Positions 37,028-48,065 are shown, counted from the stretch's first letter. The stretch is 64,000 nt of DNA from an uncultured Pelagibacteraceae bacterium (GCA_902517615.1 CABYCY010000001.1:62001-126000); one strand, 5' to 3'. Program-made: numbers and translations. Notes: a model not told the origin generated them from the letters alone.

Positions 37028-38710
37028 TTAATTATAAATAGACTCAATTTTTGGCATTAAGCGCAAAAGTTCCTTTGTATAATCATGCTTAGGTTTTAAA
37101 AATAAATCCTCAGTATTTGATACTTCACACAATTTGCCGTCCTTCAAGACTCCAATTCTATCACACATTTGTCTCACAACTGGAAGATCGTGGCTAATAA
37201 ACAATATTGTCAAGTTTAGTTGCTCCTGAAGATCTTTTAATAAATTTAAAATCTGTGCTTGTATACTAACATCTAAAGCAGAAGTGGGTTCGTCACAAAC
37301 TAAAAGTCTTGGTTGAGTGGCTAAAGCTCTTGCAATTGATATTCTTTGTCTTTGTCCACCAGAAAATTCGTGGGGATATCTATCTGCAGATTTTTGAATT
37401 AACTCAACTGATTCTAATAAGTCAAAGATGTAACTATTTAAATCAGAATTTGAAATTGATGGATTGTGAAGCTTAATTGGTTCAGAAATTATATCTTTAA
37501 CTTTAAGTCTACCGTTTAAAGACGAATATGGATCTTGAAATATCATTTGTATTTGTTTTCTAAATCTCATCATCTCATTTTTTTGTTTAATTTTAGTAAT
37601 ACATATTTTGTCAAAAAAAATATCTCCCGAAGATGGTTTGAATAAATTTACTATCATTTTGGCAATTGTAGATTTTCCACTTCCACTTTCACCTACTAAA
37701 CCAAATGACTCACCTTCTTTAATATTAAATGTAACATTATTTACCGCCATTACTGAATTTTTTGAATTTTCAGTAAAAAAATTATCTTTAAAACTTTTAT
37801 CTAGATTTTTAATTTGAACTAAATCTTGTTCTATAATTTCTTTCTTATTCCATCTGTTTAAAATTTTTATATTATTTTTATGATTATTTTTTTTTTCACT
37901 ATCAATAATTACAAATCTAGAAATTTTTTTATTGGTTGGCGGTACTGAGCTAACTAAACTTTTTGTATATGTTTCTTGAGGGTTTGTTAGTATTTTTTTT
38001 GTTTCTCCAATTTCAATAAGATTTCCGCTTTTCATTACAGCAACTCTATCTGCTGTCTCAGCTATTACACCCATATCATGTGTAATTAAAATTACAGCAA
38101 GATTTCTTTCATTTGTTAGTTTTTTAATTAAGTCAAGAATTTGAGATTGAATTGAAACATCTAAAGCTGTAGTTGGTTCATCCGCAATTAAAAGCTCTGG
38201 CTCACAACACAAAGCAAGTGAAATTACTACTCTTTGTCTCATGCCACCTGAAAACTGATGAGGATAATTATTAAATCTTATTTCTGCATCTTTAATTCCA
38301 ACTTCTTTCAATAGGTTAACTGATTTATTTTTTGCCTCTTCTTTTGTTAAATTTAGATGTGTTTGAATAGTTTCAATTAACTGTTCGCCAATTGTAAGTA
38401 TTGGATTAAGAGAGGTTTGGGGATCCTGAAAAATAAGTCCAATTTTTTTACCTCTATATTTTTCAATATTTTTTGGATCCTTATGAATATTTAAATCACC
38501 TAAAATTACAGAGCCGCTTGATACTTTTCCAGGTGAATCTATCAAATTAATAATTGCATTTCCGACGGTACTTTTTCCAGATCCAGACTCACCAACTAAA
38601 CCTAATATTTCTCCTTTATTTACCTCAATATTTACTCCTTTAGCAGCATAAACAGTTTCCTTTCTCATTGGATAATCGACACTAAGATTTTTAATTTTTA
38701 AAAAACTCAT
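37028..38710 (-). CDS. Peptide-type ABC transporter, fused double ATP-binding protein (DppD-DppF)
   Basis: A 560-residue protein with two complete oligopeptide-transporter ATPase domains. Domain 1 has Walker A GESGSGKST (~residue 38), signature FSGGMRQR and Walker B LLIADEPTTALD. A linker of ~60 Lys/Asn-rich residues follows, then domain 2 with GESGSGKST, FSGGQRQR and LLVCDEPTSALD. H-loops are both SHD/THD type. The ATG at 38710 overlaps the permease stop (ATGA); an upstream in-frame start at 38815 lies inside the permease gene and is rejected. Equivalent proteins include the GsiA type. It powers the DppB/C-like permeases. Confidence 0.93.
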   Translation of the reverse strand: MSFLKIKNLSVDYPMRKETVYAAKGVNIEVNKGEILGLVGESGSGKSTVGNAIINLIDSPGKVSSGSVILGDLNIHKDPKNIEKYRGKKIGLIFQDPQTSLNPILTIGEQLIETIQTHLNLTKEEAKNKSVNLLKEVGIKDAEIRFNNYPHQFSGGMRQRVVISLALCCEPELLIADEPTTALDVSIQSQILDLIKKLTNERNLAVILITHDMGVIAETADRVAVMKSGNLIEIGETKKILTNPQETYTKSLVSSVPPTNKKISRFVIIDSEKKNNHKNNIKILNRWNKKEIIEQDLVQIKNLDKSFKDNFFTENSKNSVMAVNNVTFNIKEGESFGLVGESGSGKSTIAKMIVNLFKPSSGDIFFDKICITKIKQKNEMMRFRKQIQMIFQDPYSSLNGRLKVKDIISEPIKLHNPSISNSDLNSYIFDLLESVELIQKSADRYPHEFSGGQRQRISIARALATQPRLLVCDEPTSALDVSIQAQILNLLKDLQEQLNLTILFISHDLPVVRQMCDRIGVLKDGKLCEVSNTEDLFLKPKHDYTKELLRLMPKIESIYN

Positions 38711-39633
38711 TTTTTTAACCTTGGGTTTAAAGTGTCTCTCATCCAATCTCCTAATAAATTGATTGAAAAAGCTAAAATTACTAAAAATATTGCTGGAAAA
38801 AATGTAATCCACCACTCACCGGAAAATAAAAAATCATTACCTAATCTAATTAGCGTTCCTAATGATGGAGTTGTAGGTGGAACTCCTACACCTAAAAAGC
38901 TTAAAGTCGACTCAGCTATGATTGCAAGTGCAAGACCAATAGTTCCTATTACTAGCACAGGGCGTAAAATATTTGGTAAAATATGTTTGAACATAATAAT
39001 TAAATTGGAAACTCCAATTATGGTTGAAGCTGAAACATAATCTTTATTTTTTTCAACAAGTGTAGCGGCCCTTGATACTCTTGCAAATTGTGGCCACTCT
39101 GAAATTCCTATTGCAAATATCAAAACATAAATTGCCATCTCATCATGCATTTCCCTTGAAATTAGTCCTCTTGCAATTCCATCAACTAAAAGCGCCATTA
39201 ATATACTTGGTACTGTAAGTTGAACATCTGTTAATCTCATCACTATCATTTCATATTTGCCACCAAAATATCCAGCAGTTAATCCTAAACCAACTCCAAG
39301 TATTAAACTAAATATGATTGCAGAAAAACCAACAATCAATGAAATTCTAGAACCATAAAGAATTGTTGATAACATATCTCTACCTTGACCATCAGTACCT
39401 AAGATAAATTTTGCTAGACCACCTTCTGTCCACGATGGAGGTGTAAAAGCTTCCATCAAAGATAACGACGATGGATCAAATGGATTGTATGGAGTTATAA
39501 ATTCAACAAAAAAAGAACAAAAGAAAATTATAAATAAAATAATAGATGATACGATTGCTGTAGGAGACTTTATAAAGCTATGATATATATCGCTATCTTT
39601 AATTCTATCCCAAGTGCTAATATTTTTATCCAC
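38707..39633 (-). CDS. Peptide-type ABC transporter permease (DppC-like)
   Basis: A ~308-residue permease with six membrane segments and the EAA-type loop VSRAATLVEKNKDYVSASTIIGVSN. The N-terminal OppC motif is SFFVEFITPYNPFDPS, and the segment FILGTDGQGRDMLSTILYGSRISL is typical. A GTG at 39633 has AAAGGAG nine bases upstream; an ATG at 39642 sits directly against that SD, and a TTG opens the longest frame at 39669. I chose the GTG. It overlaps the DppB-like gene by eight bases. Confidence 0.88.
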   Translation of the reverse strand: MDKNISTWDRIKDSDIYHSFIKSPTAIVSSIILFIIFFCSFFVEFITPYNPFDPSSLSLMEAFTPPSWTEGGLAKFILGTDGQGRDMLSTILYGSRISLIVGFSAIIFSLILGVGLGLTAGYFGGKYEMIVMRLTDVQLTVPSILMALLVDGIARGLISREMHDEMAIYVLIFAIGISEWPQFARVSRAATLVEKNKDYVSASTIIGVSNLIIMFKHILPNILRPVLVIGTIGLALAIIAESTLSFLGVGVPPTTPSLGTLIRLGNDFLFSGEWWITFFPAIFLVILAFSINLLGDWMRDTLNPRLKK

Positions 39634-40609
39634 TTGAAACATCTCCTTTAACTCTAATTCTTGGATCAATAAAATAATAAAGGATATCTACGATAAAATT
39701 TATCATTACGAAAACAAAAGCAATGAAAACTAAGTAAGCTGACATAATTGGTATATCAACAAACTGAACTGCTTGAATGAATAAAAATCCCATACCTGGC
39801 CACTGAAAAACAGTTTCTGTAATAATTGAAAATGCAATGAGAGTTCCAATATTAATTCCTGCTATTGTGATTACAGGTATCAACCCATTTTTTAATGCAT
39901 GCTTATATTTTATACTATTTTCATTAATGCCACGTGCACGTGCAAATTTTATGTAATCTGTTTGCAAGATCTCCATCATCTCTGCTCTTACAAGTCTGAT
40001 GATATAAGTCATTTGAAAAAGGCTAAGGGTAACTGATGGAAGTATAATTGCCTTTAATCCAGATATTGTTAAAAAACCTGTAGTCCAAAATCCTAAATCA
40101 ACCACTTCTCCTCGCCCAAACGAAGGTAAAATTCCTAAGATTACTGCAAATAAATAAATAAATAATATACCAATAACAAAAGTAGGTAGCGAAACCCCAA
40201 GCAAAGAAACTGCTAAAATAATATCACTAAAAAAACCTTTCCTATTTATTCCGGTATAAACTCCTAAAAATGTTCCAGTTATTAGAGCAATTAAAGCTGA
40301 GATAACCACAAGCTCAATAGTTGCTGGTAATCTTTCAACTATTAAATCAGATACTGGTCTTCTTAATTGATAAGAAATACCAAATTCACCTTTTGAGGCA
40401 TTTACAACAAATCTAGAAAACTGAATATGAATTGGGTCCATTAGCCCCAATGTTTCCCTTAATTCAGCTCTTTCTTCGTCGGAAGTTTCTTCTCCAACCA
40501 TATTATTTATTGGATCTCCTACAAAATTAAATAAAGAAAAAGACACAAAGGCAACCACAAGCATTACCAAAGCTGATTGAAACAATCTTTTAAAAAAATA
40601 TTTTGTCAA
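39626..40609 (-). CDS. Peptide-type ABC transporter permease (DppB-like)
   Basis: A 327-residue permease with an N-terminal membrane anchor and six transmembrane segments. It carries OppB family segments (DPIHIQFSRFVVNASKGEFGISY) and the EAA-type loop MMEILQTDYIKFARARGINENSI near residue 215. It begins with TTG 22 bases after a long palindrome that separates it from the binding-protein gene. It forms the channel with the DppC-like subunit. Confidence 0.92.
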   Translation of the reverse strand: MTKYFFKRLFQSALVMLVVAFVSFSLFNFVGDPINNMVGEETSDEERAELRETLGLMDPIHIQFSRFVVNASKGEFGISYQLRRPVSDLIVERLPATIELVVISALIALITGTFLGVYTGINRKGFFSDIILAVSLLGVSLPTFVIGILFIYLFAVILGILPSFGRGEVVDLGFWTTGFLTISGLKAIILPSVTLSLFQMTYIIRLVRAEMMEILQTDYIKFARARGINENSIKYKHALKNGLIPVITIAGINIGTLIAFSIITETVFQWPGMGFLFIQAVQFVDIPIMSAYLVFIAFVFVMINFIVDILYYFIDPRIRVKGDVSSG

Positions 40610-40631
40610 TTTTTATGAGGATTTAATATTT

Positions 40632-40661
40632 ACAAGCCCTTTATTTAAATAAAGGGCTTGT
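40632..40661 (-). repeat. Perfect 30-base palindrome between binding-protein and permease genes
   Basis: The 15-base arm ACAAGCCCTTTATTT is followed immediately by its exact complement. On the - strand it lies 13 bases after the binding-protein stop and 22 bases before the DppB start. It lacks a strong U-tract, so it is more likely an mRNA 3'-end stabiliser or partial attenuator than a full terminator. Confidence 0.8.
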
Positions 40662-40674
40662 GATAATTTATTTA

Positions 40675-42243
40675 TTACTTAGTGCCAAAAACAGCAATTT
40701 TAAATAACGGTTCGTTATTTGGTCTTATTGGTACACTAACGTTACTTTTTGATGCCCAAGAAATTACTTGGTGATGCAATGGTAGATAAGAAATATCATC
40801 TTTTACAATTTTCCAAGCTTTTGCAATTGCAGCATTTCTTTTATCTAAATCAACTTCACCTTCCATAACTCTTATTGCAGCATCTACATCTGCATTGCTA
40901 AAGTTAACTCTGTTCCAGCTAGCACCAGTTTCATATAAATAATGGAAAACATAGTGACTATCGAGAGTAGGAACACCCCATCCAAGCATATAGAAATCAC
41001 CTTGATTATCTTTTAACTCTTTAAAGTGTTTACTTTTTGTTTGTGCAAATAGATTTACGTTAACGCCAATTTTACCCAGCATACCAACAACAGCAGTGCA
41101 AATCGCTTCATCATTTACATATCTGTCATTTGGACATCTCAGCTCCACATTAAATCCATTAGGATACCCTGCATCAGCTAAAAGTTTTTTTGCAGCATCA
41201 ACATCATATGGCAGTCTTTTATCAAGTTCTGCAGTATAACCATTTACTCCAGGAAAAGTTATGATACCAGCAGGTTCACTTAAACCTCTCATAACTTTTT
41301 TCTTAATCGCTTCAATATCAATTGCTTGGTAAAGTGCTTGTCTAACCTCTTTCTTCTTGAATGGGTTATCACCAGTATTTCCACTTCTCAATTTATCAGC
41401 AGCTTGATCCATTCCTAAAAAAATAGTTCTCATTTGAGCAGTACTTTCGACTTTGTGACCTGAAGAGAAACCTATTCTCTTTAAATCTTGAACTGGCGCA
41501 TCTGTAACTAAATCAATTTCTCCAGATAATAAAGCTGCCACCCTTGTTGCAGCATTTTTAATTGGGAGCAATTCAATTGAAGATAAACCTTTATCTTTCA
41601 TTTCACCCCACCAATATTTATTTTTTTTAAATACTGTTTTAGTATTAGGTTCTCTTTTTGTTATTTTAAAAGGACCAGTTCCTAAAGCATTTGTAGCTGA
41701 ATATGTTTCTTGTCCAGCATCCCAATTTTGAGGAGACATTACAAAATTTTTATCAGACCAGGCTTTAGACATTATAAAAATATTAGATAGTTGGTTTAAA
41801 AGAATAGGATTTGGTTTACTTGTTGTTATCTTAACGGCATAATCTCCAACTGCTTCAACATTAGAAACCGTAGAAATATATTCTTTAAAATCAGATGTTC
41901 TTTGTTTAGCTCTTAAAATACTAAAAACAACATCTTCAGAAGTCATTCCAGAACCATCTGAAAACTTGGCATCTTCTCTTAAAGTAAAAATCCAAGTATT
42001 AGGGTCGGTAGCCTTCCATTTCGTTGCCAAAGCTGGTCCTATTTTCATATCCAAGCCTCTTTCAACAAGTGCTTCATAAACTTGTCTAGATACTTGTGTT
42101 GTAGGTCCCTCGTTTTGTGCGTGTGGATCTAGTGTAAGACTGTCTCCTTGCATTGACCATTTGATAGTTTGTGCCCATGCAGAAGAAAATCCAAATACTA
42201 GAAGTAATGATAATAGTACTCTTATTAAATTTTTAACATTCAT
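40675..42243 (-). CDS. Peptide-type ABC transporter substrate-binding protein (DppA/GsiB-like)
   Basis: A 522-residue type II periplasmic binding protein of the SBP_bac_5 family. The signal peptide ends near residue 24 (FGFSSAWA), followed by TIKWSMQGDSLTLDPHA. Family segments are WIFTLREDAKFSDGSGMTSEDVVFS, ALGTGPFKIT and KEVRQALYQAIDIEAIKKKVMRG. It captures peptides or other solutes such as glutathione or nickel chelates. Its gene heads the operon with DppB, DppC and the fused ATPase. Confidence 0.93.
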   Translation of the reverse strand: MNVKNLIRVLLSLLLVFGFSSAWAQTIKWSMQGDSLTLDPHAQNEGPTTQVSRQVYEALVERGLDMKIGPALATKWKATDPNTWIFTLREDAKFSDGSGMTSEDVVFSILRAKQRTSDFKEYISTVSNVEAVGDYAVKITTSKPNPILLNQLSNIFIMSKAWSDKNFVMSPQNWDAGQETYSATNALGTGPFKITKREPNTKTVFKKNKYWWGEMKDKGLSSIELLPIKNAATRVAALLSGEIDLVTDAPVQDLKRIGFSSGHKVESTAQMRTIFLGMDQAADKLRSGNTGDNPFKKKEVRQALYQAIDIEAIKKKVMRGLSEPAGIITFPGVNGYTAELDKRLPYDVDAAKKLLADAGYPNGFNVELRCPNDRYVNDEAICTAVVGMLGKIGVNVNLFAQTKSKHFKELKDNQGDFYMLGWGVPTLDSHYVFHYLYETGASWNRVNFSNADVDAAIRVMEGEVDLDKRNAAIAKAWKIVKDDISYLPLHHQVISWASKSNVSVPIRPNNEPLFKIAVFGTK

Positions 42244-42322
42244 TTTTCCCCTCTTTTTTAAATTTATAGGAAAATTATAAGTGAAAAAAAAAGATTATTA
42301 TAGATATAAATTACTAATAAAA

Positions 42323-43363
<1,041 letters not shown>

Positions 43364-43912
43364 TTAATTAAATATTTTAGCACCTCTTGTCATAGCTACT
43401 GCCCCAGTTCTCGAAGTACTAATAAGTCCTAAGGGTTTTAATTTTTTATTCATTACATCAATCTCTCTTCTAAGGGCAGTTATTTGAATTACTGCAGAAG
43501 TTTTTGTTTCATCTAATATTATGGGATTAAATTTTTTACAAGCGTTTAAGCATTTTTCAATTTTATTTTTTTTTCCTGCTATTTTAAATAAAGCCATTTC
43601 TTTGAATATTACATTCTTATCTTCTCTTTTAAATTCAGCAACTTTATGAACGGGTACTAATTTAATTAATTGAAGTCTTATTTGATCAATTACTTGTGGT
43701 GTTCCAGTAGTAACAATTGTTATTCTTGAAATATTTTTAATCGCATCGACTTCAGCAACCGCTAATGACTCAATATTATACCCTCTTCCAGAGAATAAAC
43801 CTACCACTCTTGCAAGAACTCCAGACTCATTATCCACCCAAACAACAAAGATATATGTATCTGGTTTTTGTTTCTTTGTAGGTACGCTATAAGCTGATTT
43901 TGATTTTGTCAT
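43364..43912 (-). CDS. ilvH: Acetolactate synthase small (regulatory) subunit
   Basis: A 182-residue IlvH/IlvN protein with an N-terminal ACT domain: FVVWVDNESGVLARVVGLFSGRGYNIESLAVAEV near residues 20-55. The C-terminal regulatory domain follows. It binds valine and activates the IlvB catalytic subunit. It is five bases after ilvB and 18 bases before ilvC. Confidence 0.96.
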   Translation of the reverse strand: MTKSKSAYSVPTKKQKPDTYIFVVWVDNESGVLARVVGLFSGRGYNIESLAVAEVDAIKNISRITIVTTGTPQVIDQIRLQLIKLVPVHKVAEFKREDKNVIFKEMALFKIAGKKNKIEKCLNACKKFNPIILDETKTSAVIQITALRREIDVMNKKLKPLGLISTSRTGAVAMTRGAKIFN

Positions 43913-43917
43913 TTTGA

Positions 43918-45684
43918 TTATACTAAAGATTTACCTTTTCCTTTTATTTTATTTTCCTTTTGATCATTTGGACCTAATATCATTTGATTATGTGGTTTTC
44001 CCGACGGAATCATTGGAAAACAATTCTCATTAGGATCAACATGACAATCAAAAATAACTGGCCCATCATATTCAATCATTTCCTGAATTTTTTCATCTAA
44101 ATTTGAAGGATTGTCTGCTTTAAGACCTTTGCACCCATAAGCTTCTGCCATTTTCATAAAATCTGGAAGAGCTTCAGAATAACTCTCTGAATAATTTTTT
44201 TCGTGTAATAGTTCCTGCCATTGCCTTACCATTCCCATATACTGATTGTTCAAAATAAAGATCTTAATAGGTAAATTATATTGAACAGCGGTAGACATTT
44301 CTTGCATAGTCATTAAAACTGAAGCTTCTCCAGCTATATCAACTACTAATTTTTCTGGGTGAGCAATTTGAACACCCACCGCAGCTGGTAATCCATATCC
44401 CATTGTACCCAATCCACCAGATGTCATCCATCTATTTGGTTTATTAAACTTATAATGTTGAGCAGCCCACATTTGGTGTTGACCTACTTCTGTAGTGACA
44501 TAAGTATCTTTATTTTTAGTTAGTTCATAAAGTCTTTGTACTGCGTACTGTGGTTTAATAGTTTCATTACTATTAATAAAATTAAGTGAATCTTTTTCTC
44601 TCCATTTTTCTATCTGCTCCCACCACTTTGCAATATTTGATTTATTCGATTTACCCTTACCATTTTTGCTTTTAATAATTGTTTTGTTAATTTTATTTAT
44701 AACACTCGAAACATCTCCAATAATAGCTAGATCGACTTTAATTATTTTATTTATCGAAGAAGGGTCTATATCTATATGAACTTTTTTAGAGTTTGGAGAA
44801 AACTCATCAATTTTTCCAGTGATACGATCATCAAACCTTGCACCAATATTTATTAGTAAATCACAATCATGCATGGCATTGTTTGCTTCATAAGTACCGT
44901 GCATTCCAAGCATTCCTAAAAATTGATTATCATCACCAGGAAAAGCTCCCAAACCTTGTAAAGTAGAAGTAATTGGAAACCCAGTTAAGCTTACAAATTC
45001 TCTTAATGCTTCGCTAGCCTTTGGGCCAGAATTTATAACTCCTCCTCCGCTATAAATTATTGGTTTTTTTGCTTTAACCAATAATTTAATTAATTCATCA
45101 ATCTCACTTTGAGAAAATTTGTTATGAGATTTAACGTTTATTTTTTTCTCTACTTTTGGTTTATTATATTTTGCTTTAGCAAACTGAATATCCTTTGGAA
45201 TATCAATTAATACTGGCCCTGGTCTTCCGGTAGTTGCAACTTTAAATGCCTCATGCATAATATTTGAAAGATCATTTATATCTTTAACTAACCAATTATG
45301 TTTAGTGCATGGTCTAGTTATGCCAGTAGTATCACATTCTTGAAATGCGTCAGTACCAATTAAATGAGTTGGAACTTGACCAGAAATACAAACAAGAGGA
45401 ACAGAGTCCATGTAGGCATCTGTTAATGCAGTTACTACATTTGTCGCTCCAGGACCTGAAGTAACTAGAACAACGCCTGGTTTACCTGATGATCTTGCAT
45501 AACCTTCTGCCGCATGTCCGGCACCTTGTTCATGTCTAACTAAGATATGTTTAATAGTTGGATGATTTTTTAACTCGTCATAAATTGGTAAAACTGCTCC
45601 ACCAGGATATCCAAAAATATGTTCAACCTTTTGATCCTCAAGGCATTTAAAAACAATTTCTGCTCCTGTATATAATTTTGGCAT
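43918..45684 (-). CDS. ilvB: Acetolactate synthase large subunit
   Basis: A 588-residue ThDP-dependent acetolactate synthase of usual length. The catalytic Glu is in VRHEQGAGHAAEGYA, the FAD-binding segment is in HGTYEANNAMHDCDLLINIGARFDDR, and the PP-domain motif ends in NNQYMGMVRQWQE. The Mg motif reads GEASV (~residue 448), where most families have GDG-S. The first metal ligand, normally Asp, is thus Glu. It makes acetolactate from pyruvate for valine and leucine. It is followed by its regulatory subunit. Confidence 0.96.
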   Translation of the reverse strand: MPKLYTGAEIVFKCLEDQKVEHIFGYPGGAVLPIYDELKNHPTIKHILVRHEQGAGHAAEGYARSSGKPGVVLVTSGPGATNVVTALTDAYMDSVPLVCISGQVPTHLIGTDAFQECDTTGITRPCTKHNWLVKDINDLSNIMHEAFKVATTGRPGPVLIDIPKDIQFAKAKYNKPKVEKKINVKSHNKFSQSEIDELIKLLVKAKKPIIYSGGGVINSGPKASEALREFVSLTGFPITSTLQGLGAFPGDDNQFLGMLGMHGTYEANNAMHDCDLLINIGARFDDRITGKIDEFSPNSKKVHIDIDPSSINKIIKVDLAIIGDVSSVINKINKTIIKSKNGKGKSNKSNIAKWWEQIEKWREKDSLNFINSNETIKPQYAVQRLYELTKNKDTYVTTEVGQHQMWAAQHYKFNKPNRWMTSGGLGTMGYGLPAAVGVQIAHPEKLVVDIAGEASVLMTMQEMSTAVQYNLPIKIFILNNQYMGMVRQWQELLHEKNYSESYSEALPDFMKMAEAYGCKGLKADNPSNLDEKIQEMIEYDGPVIFDCHVDPNENCFPMIPSGKPHNQMILGPNDQKENKIKGKGKSLV

Positions 45685-45736
45685 TTCGCAATCTAGCTGA
45701 AGTTGTACTCATTGGTCAAGTTTTAGAATGAGAATT

Positions 45737-46645
45737 TCAAATTTTTTTTAAAAATTTATTCAAGTCTTGTGGCTCTAACTTTAGCCAGCTTATCATATTA
45801 CCTCGAGCCCAAGTACTTTGTCTTTTTGCGTATTGTCTAGTTTTTACTGATATTATTTCTTTAATTTCCTCAAGGTCTTTTTTTTGGCTCAAGTATTCTT
45901 TAATCTCATTAATTCCAATTGCTTTTAAAACGCTCCTATCTTTTTTTATCTTTAATTTTAGAAAGTTTTTTACCTCCCTGACAGCTCCTATTTTAATCAT
46001 CTCCTCTGTCCTGATGGTAATTCTTTTAATCAACTCTTCACGAGGGAAATCAATATAAATTTTAACAAAATCATCCTTAGTAAAATTTGATTTAGTATTT
46101 TTAAACCATTCATTAAGTGATTTTTTGGTAAATTTTTTTACCTCATAAGCTCTTATTGATCTCTGGGAGTCAGTCGGATTAATCTTTCCTTTAAAAGATG
46201 AGTCTAGTTTTAAAAGTTTTTTATAAAACTCTTTTTGTCCTAATCTTTGATGTAAATTTCTAATTTTATTTCTAAATTTTATTGGAATATTTGGTATCTT
46301 TACCAGACCATCAATTAATGCTTTAAAATATAATCCTGTTCCACCAACAAGTATAGGTATCTTATTTTTTTTTTGTACTTTTATAATTTTTTTATTTACA
46401 ATTTTAAGCCAATCACCAGTGGAGAAACTTTTTCTAGCATCATGAAATCCATATAAATGATGATTTATTTTTTGATATTTTTTTGGATCAGGTCTTGCAG
46501 ATAAAATTTTTAATTGTTTATAAACCTGCATACTATCTGCATTAATAATTTCACCATTAACTTTTTTAGCAAGCTGGATTGCAAAACTTGATTTTCCAGA
46601 AGCAGTAGGTCCTGAAATTAATATAATCTTGGATTTAAAATCCAT
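45737..46645 (-). CDS. miaA: tRNA dimethylallyltransferase
   Basis: A 302-residue MiaA. The P-loop is GPTASGKSSFA (residues 10-20), the tRNA-binding DSMQVYK follows, and the motifs GGTGLYFKALIDGL (~101) and RQYAKRQSTWARG (C-terminal) are typical. It adds the isopentenyl group to A37 of tRNAs reading U-starting codons. It sits two bases after degP at the end of the hflK operon. Confidence 0.95.
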   Translation of the reverse strand: MDFKSKIILISGPTASGKSSFAIQLAKKVNGEIINADSMQVYKQLKILSARPDPKKYQKINHHLYGFHDARKSFSTGDWLKIVNKKIIKVQKKNKIPILVGGTGLYFKALIDGLVKIPNIPIKFRNKIRNLHQRLGQKEFYKKLLKLDSSFKGKINPTDSQRSIRAYEVKKFTKKSLNEWFKNTKSNFTKDDFVKIYIDFPREELIKRITIRTEEMIKIGAVREVKNFLKLKIKKDRSVLKAIGINEIKEYLSQKKDLEEIKEIISVKTRQYAKRQSTWARGNMISWLKLEPQDLNKFLKKI

Positions 46646-46647
46646 GA

Positions 46648-48063
46648 TTAATCTAATTTAACACCAATGTATCTTCGTTGATTTTGATTGTTGTAAATTG
46701 CTAACAATACAGTTTTTTGATTTGAATTTAAAACTTCCTCAATAATTTTTCTTAAATCTTCCGCTGTTCTAATTTTTTTCTTTTGTGCTTCAATAATAAT
46801 ACTATTTAATTCTATAGAGTTAACTAAAGGACTATTATTTGCAATTTTTGTAATTATTAGACCAGTTGTTTGATTTGGTAATTTACGATTTTTTATGTCT
46901 TCTTTATTTAAAGGTCTTACAGCTATTCTTAAACTTTCAATAATTTCGTCAATTTTTTGCTCTTTAGTTTTGTCATTTTTGCTAATTTTAAAATCATCAG
47001 AAGTTTCTAATCTTCCTAAAATAACATTTTTTATAATTTCTTTTTTATCTCTCCATATTTTTACTTGCACATCTTTACCAACCTCTGTACGTGCAACAAT
47101 TGCTGGAAGTTCTTTCATTTGGTCTATTTTTTCACCATTAAATTCTAAAATAATATCTCCAGCTAAAATTCCTGCTTTTTCTGAAGGGCTATTTTCAGCA
47201 ACACTTGCAACCAACGCTCCTCTAGGTTTATCTAATTTTTCAACTTCAGCGATTTCTTTTGTTACATCTTGTATTCTAACACCAAGCCATCCTCTTTTTG
47301 TTTCTCCAAACTTAATGAGCTGATTGATTACTAGTTGAGCACTATTTGATGGAATTGAAAATCCTATTCCAATTGAACCATTTCTACCTAAAATAGCAGT
47401 ATTTATTCCAATTACGTTTCCATCCATATCAAATAAAGGTCCACCTGAATTTCCAGAATTAATAGATGCATCTGTTTGAATAAAATCCTCATATCTTGAT
47501 AAGCCAATTGATCTATTTCTGGCTGAAATAATACCAGCTGTGACTGTACCACCTAAACCAAATGGATTTCCAATAGCTATTACCCAATCACCAATCCGTG
47601 CTTTATCAGAATCCCCAAAAGCAACGGGTATGAATTTTTCATCTGTTTCTAATTGTAAAACAGCTATATCCATTAACGGATCTGCTCCTAAAACTTTGGC
47701 TTTAAATTCTTTATCACCATTAACTCTAACAATAATATCATCGGCATCTTGAATTACGTGATTATTTGTTACCACTACACCTTTTTCATCAATTATAAAA
47801 CCAGAACCTAAAGCAGCAGACTGCCTTTCCTGTGGAGTTCCAAATTCTTTAAACATATCTTCTAATGGGGATCCTGGTGGAAATTGAAATGGAAATGGAT
47901 TACTATTAGTTACTACTGTGGTTGTTGTCGAAATATTCACAACAGATGGCATTAATTTTTCAGCGAGGTCAGCGAAAGATGCTGGAATTGGTTTAGAGCT
48001 TACATTAAACGAAAAACTAAATGATAAAATTACTGTAAATAAAAAAAGTTTAATTTTTTCCAT
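46648..48063 (-). CDS. degP: Periplasmic serine protease, DegP/DegQ (HtrA) family
   Basis: A 471-residue HtrA protease with a signal peptide (residues ~1-23). The catalytic triad is H102 (TNNHVI), D132 (DPLMDIAV) and S206 (NSGNSGGPL). Two PDZ domains follow; the first starts near WLGVRIQDVTKE, and the second is shorter. It degrades misfolded periplasmic proteins. It is in the usual alphaproteobacterial order hflK-hflC-DUF2065-degP, and lies two bases after the DUF2065 gene. Confidence 0.95.
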   Translation of the reverse strand: MEKIKLFLFTVILSFSFSFNVSSKPIPASFADLAEKLMPSVVNISTTTTVVTNSNPFPFQFPPGSPLEDMFKEFGTPQERQSAALGSGFIIDEKGVVVTNNHVIQDADDIIVRVNGDKEFKAKVLGADPLMDIAVLQLETDEKFIPVAFGDSDKARIGDWVIAIGNPFGLGGTVTAGIISARNRSIGLSRYEDFIQTDASINSGNSGGPLFDMDGNVIGINTAILGRNGSIGIGFSIPSNSAQLVINQLIKFGETKRGWLGVRIQDVTKEIAEVEKLDKPRGALVASVAENSPSEKAGILAGDIILEFNGEKIDQMKELPAIVARTEVGKDVQVKIWRDKKEIIKNVILGRLETSDDFKISKNDKTKEQKIDEIIESLRIAVRPLNKEDIKNRKLPNQTTGLIITKIANNSPLVNSIELNSIIIEAQKKKIRTAEDLRKIIEEVLNSNQKTVLLAIYNNQNQRRYIGVKLD

Positions 48064-48065
48064 AA

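Noticed and set aside
46895..47323. 142-residue antisense ORF across degP
   Set aside because: The degP frame is fully supported by triad and PDZ domains; the opposite frame has no family features.
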